Made by a program: the position numbers and the translations under genes
Source of the DNA: a virus
Length of the DNA stretch: 26,200 bases
Strand: one strand, 5' to 3'
Virus record (IMG/VR): IMGVR_UViG_3300030098_003263
Coordinates: 1 to 26,200 of that record
The notes under the pieces: model-generated
What the model saw: only the letters and a program-made list of their open reading frames with translations
Databases searched by the model: none
What the model was told of the DNA's origin: nothing
Shown here: piece by piece, positions 13,616 to 19,186 of the stretch
How positions within the stretch are numbered: position 1 is the stretch's first letter
Layout of the letters: every line of letters starts with the position of its first letter

Positions 13616-14554
13616 ATGTGCGGAATAGGAGGATATTACCAAACAGGTAATACAGAAGATGCCCCTAGATGGGCAAAGCAAGCTCTCAGGACAATGTGGA
13701 ATACATTAGAGTCCAGAGGAATCGATGCTTCAGGCATCGCATTTGAAAGTCCTACAGGAATTAGGCATTATAAGACAGATAAACCTGCTTACGAATTAAG
13801 TAGTTTAGGTATGGGTCTAGCATTCGGTATGAATAGAACTCCTCGTTGGGTTATGTTGCATACTAGAGCTTCAACTCATGGTAAACCAGAACGTAACAGA
13901 AACAATCACCCCTTAATGGGGAGTAAACTAGCATTATGTCATAATGGTGTTGTTTACAATAAAGATAATGTCTTACGTAAGTATAATACCTCACCAAAGC
14001 GTGAAGTAGATACTGAAGCTATCCTTGTAGCATTAAAGAACGGTGGTATAGATGCAGTGGCAAAGAATGTAGAAGGCTCTATGTCTATTTCATGGGCCAA
14101 AGGTAAGACAATGTATCTTTGGACTAATGGAATGTCTCCTTTAGTTATTGGTGAGCTATACAATGGGGATTACATGTATTCATCTACTGATGAACATCTA
14201 ATGTCCACAGGTTTGAGATTCAGACAAGTCTTTGATGCAAAACATGGACATCTTTACAAATTTACTCCAGAAGGAATGAGTGTTCACAAAACACAACTAA
14301 GAAAAATCCAGCGTCCGATATATTCATGGAGAGATTTGTCAAAGAAAACGCACACACCAAAGAAGGACACCAGGCAAACCAGCCTGGTTGTCCCAAAGGC
14401 AACCCGCAGCGAGCGTGTGCGTAATTTTGATGAATATACAGAAAATAATGAAAAGAGTGTGCATTATTTGGATGATATAGATGTAGAATGGGAGGCAGTC
14501 TATGGTGATTGGCGCTCATGGTCAAAAAAATCAAAGGAGATAAACAATGAGTAA
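13616..14554 (+). CDS. Class II glutamine amidotransferase (stand-alone glutaminase)
   Basis: This 312-aa enzyme hydrolyses glutamine to supply ammonia. ATG 13616 is chosen because the second residue must be the catalytic Cys (MCGIGGYY). Other class II residues are present: RGIDASG (34-40), HTRAST (82-87) with substrate Arg84, NNHPL (96-100), HNG (109-111) with oxyanion Asn110, and DTEAI (132-136) with Asp132. No asparagine-synthetase or sugar-isomerase domain follows. The C-terminal 100 residues are charged and unfamiliar, and residues 244-270 are encoded by a large DNA hairpin. The amidoligase in the same module is the obvious ammonia acceptor partner, though a direct complex is inference. 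Confidence 0.9.
   Translation: MCGIGGYYQTGNTEDAPRWAKQALRTMWNTLESRGIDASGIAFESPTGIRHYKTDKPAYELSSLGMGLAFGMNRTPRWVMLHTRASTHGKPERNRNNHPLMGSKLALCHNGVVYNKDNVLRKYNTSPKREVDTEAILVALKNGGIDAVAKNVEGSMSISWAKGKTMYLWTNGMSPLVIGELYNGDYMYSSTDEHLMSTGLRFRQVFDAKHGHLYKFTPEGMSVHKTQLRKIQRPIYSWRDLSKKTHTPKKDTRQTSLVVPKATRSERVRNFDEYTENNEKSVHYLDDIDVEWEAVYGDWRSWSKKSKEINNE
14347..14425. repeat. Long imperfect hairpin inside the glutaminase C-terminus
   Basis: Outer arms AACGCACAC (14347-14355) and GTGTGCGTAAT (14415-14425) enclose a strong inner stem around CCAGGC/GCCTGG (about 14366-14394, flanked by GGACA/TGTCC). It lies in frame in a non-conserved tail and looks inserted. Confidence 0.55.
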
Positions 14555-14672
14555 AATAGATAGAATGAATCATATTAGGTATATTCTTTGTAATGATATT
14601 AGTGAATATATGGATTTATTAGATGAATTTGTTGATTTAGCAATTTGTTTAACCCATAGAGGAGGTAAATAA
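14547..14672 (+). CDS. 41-aa hypothetical protein
   Basis: It begins MSKIDRMNHIRYILCNDISE and ends LAICLTHRGGK. It overlaps the glutaminase stop by 8 nt after AAAGGAG, and its stop overlaps the next start (TAATG). The last codons include a TTTGTTTAACCCATAG repeat, so translation of the end may be incidental. Confidence 0.52.
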   Translation: MSKIDRMNHIRYILCNDISEYMDLLDEFVDLAICLTHRGGK

Positions 14673-15610
14673 TGGGGCATGATGGCATTATTCCATTACA
14701 AAATGTAATATCAGGGAACATTGGTGAATATTATATACAATATGAATTAGCTAAAATGGGTATTGATGCAGTTAAGATAGATAGAAACTATGATTTGTTT
14801 TTATGGGAAAGAATGCATAGAGTTGAAATTAAAACTGCAAAAAAAGTTAAGAATAAATATAACTTTAAATTTAAAGATACTCAAGTAAGAGAGGATGCAT
14901 TTGATTATGCTATTTGTGTTTGTATTGATGGAATGAATATAGATAAAATATATGTTATACCTCAAGATTATCTAAATAAAAAGGGTGGTTGTAAAACTGT
15001 TTTAGGTATATACGCAACCCCTACTACAGCTATAAAAGAAAAGCTCATAGGAGATTCTTATGAGTTGTTTGAGACATGTAAAGGTTTAGATAAATTAAAT
15101 ATATTCAAAATAGATAATAAAAGAACGTTTACAAGGAAAAAGAATAGTATAACTAAAAAACTTTTAGAATATAAAGATAAAAAATTAAAAGAAACTATTA
15201 AGACAATACAAAATATCATGAATGATAAAAATATATTACATCCTTTAAAAGAAGTAAGTAAAAAAATAGGAACCACTATGAGAACAACAAAAAATTGGTG
15301 TGATAAATTGGAAATTAAATATCCAGATAAACATGGAACTAAATATAACCCTCGAATACATAAAGAGGTTCTAAGGTTATGGGAAATTGGTCATAATAGA
15401 AATGAGATAGCTAAAAAGATGGACATTACTCCTTCTTTGATAAATAGTATAACTCAACAATATAAATTACCAAAGAGGAACCCAAAAAAGATAAAAATAC
15501 ATCAATGTGAAAAATGTGGTAAAACATTTGCATATCCTTATAGATTAAAAAGACATCAAAATAGTAAGACAAAAAGAGGTTGTAAAAAGGAAGGAGTAAA
15601 ATATAAATGA
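14672..15610 (+). CDS. PD-(D/E)XK nuclease - HTH - zinc finger fusion, homing-endonuclease-like
   Basis: This 312-aa protein has three parts. Residues 12-100 carry a nuclease fold: GNIGEYYIQYELAKMG with Glu19, NYDLFLW with Asp41, and HRVEIKTAKK with Glu52/Lys54. Residues 185-267 have two helix-turn-helix-like units (VSKKIGTTMRTTKNWCDKL; NEIAKKMDITPSLINSI). Residues 279-304 form a C2HC finger (Cys279, Cys282, His295, Cys304). The layout suits a site-specific DNA cutter such as a free-standing homing endonuclease. The gene is visibly more AT-rich and Lys-rich than its neighbours, hinting at separate origin. A strong GAGGAGG site precedes the ATG. Confidence 0.75.
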   Translation: MGHDGIIPLQNVISGNIGEYYIQYELAKMGIDAVKIDRNYDLFLWERMHRVEIKTAKKVKNKYNFKFKDTQVREDAFDYAICVCIDGMNIDKIYVIPQDYLNKKGGCKTVLGIYATPTTAIKEKLIGDSYELFETCKGLDKLNIFKIDNKRTFTRKKNSITKKLLEYKDKKLKETIKTIQNIMNDKNILHPLKEVSKKIGTTMRTTKNWCDKLEIKYPDKHGTKYNPRIHKEVLRLWEIGHNRNEIAKKMDITPSLINSITQQYKLPKRNPKKIKIHQCEKCGKTFAYPYRLKRHQNSKTKRGCKKEGVKYK

Positions 15611-15786
15611 TGCGTAAATGGAGAGATTGGTTCACAGATATGTGTGATGTATGTGAAGAAGACCTTACAAAAGAAGGAATGGTATACATTATCAAACAAA
15701 AGCTAGGTATATGTGCAGATTGTTATGAATCTGTAAGGATATACTTAGTTGATGTTGAGATAGAAGAAATAGGAGAAGAAGAATGA
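15607..15786 (+). CDS. Small zinc-knuckle protein
   Basis: This 59-aa protein contains MCDVCEEDL and GICADCYES, two CxxC pairs 20 residues apart, ahead of an acidic tail (EIEEIGEEE). The start overlaps the nuclease gene stop as ATGA, with a second ATG directly after. Confidence 0.65.
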   Translation: MMRKWRDWFTDMCDVCEEDLTKEGMVYIIKQKLGICADCYESVRIYLVDVEIEEIGEEE

Positions 15787-15959
15787 AAGAAGAAAGAGAT
15801 ATAAGAGCAGAAATAATAGCAAAAGAGATAGTAGAACTAACAGATTCGCTAGATAACGCACACGATTTAGATGATGCGTGGCAACGTATTACTGAAGCAT
15901 TGAGATATTTAAGTGCTAAAGATACTATGGTTAAAATAAAAGAACAGGGGGTGAAATAA
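15783..15959 (+). CDS. Small helical protein
   Basis: This 58-aa protein begins MKEERDIRAEIIAKEIVELT and is helical throughout. The start forms an ATGA overlap. A motif copy, ATAACGCACAC (15853-15863), is embedded in frame and encodes DNAH. Function is unknown. Confidence 0.6.
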   Translation: MKEERDIRAEIIAKEIVELTDSLDNAHDLDDAWQRITEALRYLSAKDTMVKIKEQGVK

Positions 15960-16097
15960 ATGAAACGAAGTATAAGATATAGTAAGATAGCTCAAATGTC
16001 TTTACCAGAAATGAAAGAGACTATCAAAGTTATGAAAGAAAGCCTAGCTAGACTAGAAATGGTATATGAAACAAGAAGTTCAGTAATAACGTGTTAA
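15960..16097 (+). CDS. 45-aa basic helical protein
   Basis: It begins MKRSIRYSKIAQMSLPEMKE and ends VYETRSSVITC. GGGGGTGA precedes the start, a strong ribosome site. No known family is recognised. Confidence 0.58.
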   Translation: MKRSIRYSKIAQMSLPEMKETIKVMKESLARLEMVYETRSSVITC

Positions 16098-16098
16098 T

Positions 16099-16323
16099 AT
16101 GCCAAGAAAGAAGAAAGAAATAGAAGGCGTTGAAAGGCTTTTCCTATACGAACTATGGGCTTTAGACATAGAACTCCTTAAAGAGCATCTATTTGCTGTA
16201 AATGATGCCATTCTGTATCATAGAGAGAAGGCTAGTGATGCAGACCGCTATAGATATCGTATTGACCAGATTCTAAAAGTTAGAAAATGGTTAGATATAG
16301 AGGACAAAGCTATCAATGATTAA
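16099..16323 (+). CDS. Hypothetical helical protein
   Basis: This 74-aa protein begins MPRKKKEIEGVERLFLYELW. A basic N-terminus is followed by two long helices (IELLKEHLFAVNDAILYHRE; YRIDQILKVRKWLDIEDK). It starts one base after the previous stop and overlaps the next gene by 8 nt. Function is unknown. Confidence 0.65.
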   Translation: MPRKKKEIEGVERLFLYELWALDIELLKEHLFAVNDAILYHREKASDADRYRYRIDQILKVRKWLDIEDKAIND

Positions 16324-16495
16324 ATACATAGAAACAGAATATGTGTGCGTTAATTGTAATGTGTGTCTTATCTATGAAGATTATGGAGATGTAAAATCTA
16401 CTGCTCTTTATTGTAAGAAATGTAATTGGCATCCAGCACTTACAAAGGATGGAAAGAAAACAGATATATCTAAATTACACACACGTTTATATTAA
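16316..16495 (+). CDS. Zinc-ribbon protein
   Basis: This 59-aa protein contains VCVNCNVC and, 19 residues on, YCKKCNW, a four-Cys zinc ribbon. The GTGTGCGTTAAT motif (16343-16354) coincides with the codons for the first knuckle, so this copy may be coding coincidence. An 8-nt overlap with the upstream gene sets the start. Confidence 0.65.
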   Translation: MIKYIETEYVCVNCNVCLIYEDYGDVKSTALYCKKCNWHPALTKDGKKTDISKLHTRLY

Positions 16496-16510
16496 GTTCC
16501 TTGTAGTAGG

Positions 16511-16586
16511 GGATAGGATAAGAGAAACCCCTGTTTGTAAGTCATGTTTATCACACAATTTTATAAACTTTTTCTCTTATCCCCCC
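16511..16586 (+). ncRNA. Long stem-loop between small genes
   Basis: A perfect 12-bp stem, GGATAAGAGAAA (16516-16527) with TTTCTCTTATCC (16571-16582), encloses 43 nt that hold a weaker inner GTTTAT/ATAAAC stem. TTTTATAAA (about 16559-16567) inside could be the TATA box of the next gene. It may be a structured RNA, a terminator or an operator. No known RNA family is recognised. Confidence 0.4.
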
Positions 16587-16599
16587 AAATAATGCATAC

Positions 16600-16845
16600 A
16601 TGAAGCAAATAGAATGGATAGATGGCAGGACATATTATATAGAATCACCAAAAAGATTTATAGAACTTAGACAACTTAGACATCCTTTTTGCGATAGAGT
16701 AGATAATGAAGAATATATGGAAAGTGTGCGTTTTACATACACTGACATTTATGGTGTTGATGAAAAATTAATAGATATTAGCTCAGAAGAAGCTTTTATC
16801 AAGTCTTTTGAGGCTTTAGGTGAAGCAAAAATTATAGAAGAATAA
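16600..16845 (+). CDS. Hypothetical protein
   Basis: This 81-aa protein begins MKQIEWIDGRTYYIESPKRF, with a beta-like first half and acidic helical end (SSEEAFIKSFEALGEAKIIE). The TATA-like TTTTATAAA about 35 bp upstream suggests its own promoter. A GTTTAACCCATAGA repeat follows 2 nt after the stop. No family is recognised. Confidence 0.65.
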   Translation: MKQIEWIDGRTYYIESPKRFIELRQLRHPFCDRVDNEEYMESVRFTYTDIYGVDEKLIDISSEEAFIKSFEALGEAKIIEE

Positions 16846-16863
16846 AATGTTTAACCCATAGAT

Positions 16864-16905
16864 ATTGTTAAATAGTAGGGGTCATATCGCCTTTTGGTGA
16901 TAAAC
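16864..16905 (+). promoter_or_regulatory. Promoter with CATAT motif and GTGATAAAC leader
   Basis: A TATA-like GTTAAATAG (about 16867-16875) is followed by GGTCATATCGCC (16880-16891) and GTGATAAAC (16897-16905) directly before ATG 16906. GGTGAT is a good complement of the archaeal 16S rRNA tail. Confidence 0.5.
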
Positions 16906-17124
16906 ATGATAATAGAATCACTTAAACTAAAATTAGGGGCTACTCGCCCTACGGCTAGACAATATGAATCTGTAAGAGCAGATATAGAATTAGACATAAC
17001 TCTTGACCACAATGAACGTGTGGAAGATGAAGAGTTTAAAACAACATGGAAACGCATTAGAAACAAGGCTAAGATAATGTTGTTAGAAGCAATGGCTGAC
17101 GCTGAGAAGGGAGTTAATCAATGA
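16906..17124 (+). CDS. Hypothetical protein
   Basis: This 72-aa protein begins MIIESLKLKLGATRPTARQY and contains YESVRADIELDITLD, then a basic helix (TTWKRIRNKAKIMLLEAM). The leader shared with the amidoligase and glutaminase genes suggests co-regulation. The stop overlaps the next start by 4 nt. Confidence 0.65.
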   Translation: MIIESLKLKLGATRPTARQYESVRADIELDITLDHNERVEDEEFKTTWKRIRNKAKIMLLEAMADAEKGVNQ

Positions 17125-17222
17125 ATGACTTCACATTGGCAGATATGATAAAATTTTTTAAAGAGGATATGAAAGAAGCTGATTGGAAAATTATAGTAGA
17201 GAAGGTGGATGATGACAATTAA
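17121..17222 (+). CDS. 33-aa acidic microprotein
   Basis: It begins MNDFTLADMIKFFKEDMKEA and ends VEKVDDDN, one amphipathic helix. GGGAG lies upstream, and ATGA overlaps the preceding stop. Confidence 0.5.
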   Translation: MNDFTLADMIKFFKEDMKEADWKIIVEKVDDDN

Positions 17223-17355
17223 ATCCTCTGAAGAAGATAAGAGTCCTATAAGATTTCAATTAAATAAAATTAAACAGGCATTAGGTATTTTGAATCATGA
17301 AGTAAATACTCTTGATAATTTTTTATGGAATTTGGAGAAGAAAGATGGCAACTAG
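17212..17355 (+). CDS. 47-aa helical microprotein
   Basis: It begins MTIKSSEEDKSPIRFQLNKI and is predicted helical to LWNLEKKDGN. It overlaps both neighbours by about 11 nt. Function is unknown. Confidence 0.5.
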   Translation: MTIKSSEEDKSPIRFQLNKIKQALGILNHEVNTLDNFLWNLEKKDGN

Positions 17356-17578
17356 AATGGTAAAAGTAAATTCATTAGCTGTTGCTAAGAGATGGCTTAA
17401 TCAAATGAAAGAAGACTACCATCCTAATCATCATAAGAGATTAGGAATATGGGAAAGGCCTAGACAGTATCATGGAAACAAGTCCTATGGATATAATGAT
17501 AGTATGATATATATTGTAGGCCATGCTAAAGCTATAGAACCTAAAATAAGTCACTTAGGAAAGAGATTAGATGTGTGA
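17345..17578 (+). CDS. Small basic hypothetical protein
   Basis: This 77-aa protein begins MATRMVKVNSLAVAKRWLNQ and is rich in His, Arg and Tyr (DYHPNHHKRLGIWERPRQYH). It looks like a nucleic-acid binder but no family is recognised. GGAG 7 nt before the ATG at 17345 favours this start over an earlier frame opening at 17312. Confidence 0.62.
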   Translation: MATRMVKVNSLAVAKRWLNQMKEDYHPNHHKRLGIWERPRQYHGNKSYGYNDSMIYIVGHAKAIEPKISHLGKRLDV

Positions 17579-17645
17579 ACACGAAGCCCAGATATGTGGT
17601 GACAATGGATGGGAATGTCTTATATGTGGTAAACTAGTGGATTAA
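17571..17645 (+). CDS. 24-aa zinc microprotein
   Basis: The sequence contains MCEHEAQICGDNGWECLICG, with C-H-C and CxxC, enough ligands for one zinc and little else. It overlaps the upstream stop by 8 nt. It is very short, so the call rests on coupling and the Cys pattern. Confidence 0.45.
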   Translation: MCEHEAQICGDNGWECLICGKLVD

Positions 17646-17646
17646 T

Positions 17647-17751
17647 ATGAGCATTACTGAATATGGATATGATGATACTGAACGATGTCCAGCTTGTCAT
17701 AGAGAATTACTAGAAGGATGTTGTGTAGAATGTGGTGAGGTATATTACTAA
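17647..17751 (+). CDS. 34-aa zinc-ribbon microprotein
   Basis: It contains RCPACHREL and EGCCVECGEVYY, two CxxC-type knuckles, a complete mini zinc ribbon. It starts one base after the previous stop. Confidence 0.52.
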   Translation: MSITEYGYDDTERCPACHRELLEGCCVECGEVYY

Positions 17752-17926
17752 CTTCATACTAAAATGTCCTAAGTGCTACACAACCAGAGCAGGCGAAAGC
17801 AGATACAAATCCTGGAAATGCTTTCGCTGTGGCTATGTTATGAATAAAAAGAATACTAAAATCCAGGCAGAAACTAATAATATTGAAGAAAATCAATACG
17901 TTATTGATATTTTAAGAAAAAAATAA
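17732..17926 (+). CDS. Zinc-ribbon protein, last gene of the rightward module
   Basis: This protein of about 64 aa has KCPKCYTT (12-15) and WKCFRCGYV (30-33), a zinc ribbon like those of archaeal transcription-associated proteins, then a polar tail. The start is GTG 17732 or GTG 17735. It ends shortly before the putative replication origin. Confidence 0.6.
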   Translation: MVRYITNFILKCPKCYTTRAGESRYKSWKCFRCGYVMNKKNTKIQAETNNIEENQYVIDILRKK

Positions 17927-17977
17927 TTATTTTATAAGTTTGTTTAACCCATAGACTTACTGTTTTTAGAGAGACAG

Positions 17978-18115
17978 ACACCTTCATTTCCACTGGAACT
18001 TTTATTATATAAGTAAGAATATATATTATATAGCTAATAAGCCGCCGTACCCCTCTAAAAATTATAAAAAATTAGTAGAGACATCTTAGAATAGTTCCAG
18101 TGGAAACAAAGGTGT
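17978..18115. other. Putative replication origin: inverted ORB pair flanking AT-rich core
   Basis: The right arm AGTTCCAGTGGAAACAAAGG (18093-18112, continuing TGT) and the left arm, its near-perfect inverted copy (17978-18000, two mismatches over 23 bp), match the archaeal origin recognition box from memory. That box has core TTCCA-GTGGAAAC followed by a G-string. The 92 bp between are about 24% GC, with a TATATATTATATA-like run suited to duplex opening. It lies between converging modules. Orc1/Cdc6 proteins bind such boxes, and none is encoded here, so host initiator use is inferred. A convergent terminator or a MITE-like element are the alternatives. Confidence 0.75.
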
Positions 18116-18121
18116 GTGTGT

Positions 18122-19186
18122 CTATGTGAAGTTAGTAATTAATACTTCTGAAGTTAAAGCATTGTTACCTACTTCTATAATTGTATTAATATTATCTGCA
18201 ATCATTATTTTATATCCTACTACTGGTAGAAATTCTACTTTCTTTAACGCAGGCGTTCTTAGTTCTACAATAGAACCTAGAGGCAACCATTCACCATTAT
18301 TGATTGTAATTCTATATCCTTTAGTTGGATTCTTAAATTGTTCTACTACTAATCTTCCTATATTTTCTAATACATCAATCCTACTTGTAAGGTATTCAAC
18401 TTTCCTAGACATTACACCGTACTTAGCTATAGACCCCTCATCATTATATGTAAATGATAAATCTCTATTAGATGAACTGACTACTGTACAACTGTTTACC
18501 ATACCTACTGAAGTATAGTTAGCTAACAAACCATCCGAAATAACATTAGACTCATCTAACGAAATAGTCAAATCAGCTTTAACATCATTATGTAAGTGGT
18601 CTGGTTGGAATACTTCAAAGTTTTTACCAGCTTTTATAGCGTAATAATATGGTAAATAAGAATGTAAAGGATGGGCATCATCTGTAGTAATATCTACCAT
18701 AAAGTTTATACAGTTATCAATAAAATCTTTTCGAGTTGCATAACCACTAAAGTTCATAGTGTCATCTAAGATTATACTACTACCTTGTGTCATTTTACTA
18801 ATAGAAGTATTTTTATAATTAGCAACTTCAGCTATTGCCATATACAAATCCATACCTTGAAAGTCACCTTGTTTAAAATTGATAATTTCACTGTTAGCTA
18901 ATTCAGTAATATAATCATAAGCTACAAAACTAAAATTACCTATTGATGGATTTATAACTCTTATAATACCAACAAACTCTTTATTTGTAATAAGGTCGCC
19001 TTTACCATATTTAATTATTACTTCTGCACCAATCCTAATCTTTTCTAAAGCATCAACAGAAGTACATAAACAAGTTGCAGACCTTGCAGAATTTACTTTA
19101 GCATCAATATTCAACTGCGTAACAAATGGAAAAGGCTCACCATCTATTGTAACATCAATTACTAATTCATTAGAAGTTGCTGACAT
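18122..19186 (-). CDS. Tail hub / baseplate hub-like protein
   Basis: This 354-aa protein resembles the gp27/gpD-type hub that joins tail tube and fibres. IGAEVIIKYGKGD and FVGIIRVINPSIGNFSFVAYDYITEL (near 52-95) give the typical 'G..V.i....FvG.I......g...l.a.dy..eL' pattern. A late stretch, WLPLGSIVELRTPALKK, matches the second hub barrel. It is the last gene of the tail operon, just before the origin. The start overlaps the adhesin stop (TAATG). Confidence 0.75.
   Translation of the reverse strand: MSATSNELVIDVTIDGEPFPFVTQLNIDAKVNSARSATCLCTSVDALEKIRIGAEVIIKYGKGDLITNKEFVGIIRVINPSIGNFSFVAYDYITELANSEIINFKQGDFQGMDLYMAIAEVANYKNTSISKMTQGSSIILDDTMNFSGYATRKDFIDNCINFMVDITTDDAHPLHSYLPYYYAIKAGKNFEVFQPDHLHNDVKADLTISLDESNVISDGLLANYTSVGMVNSCTVVSSSNRDLSFTYNDEGSIAKYGVMSRKVEYLTSRIDVLENIGRLVVEQFKNPTKGYRITINNGEWLPLGSIVELRTPALKKVEFLPVVGYKIMIADNINTIIEVGNNALTSEVLITNFT

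Noticed and set aside
17978-18115. Transposon or MITE with terminal inverted repeats
   Set aside because: No target-site duplication is visible, and the arms match the archaeal origin box better than any transposon end I know. Kept only as an alternative.
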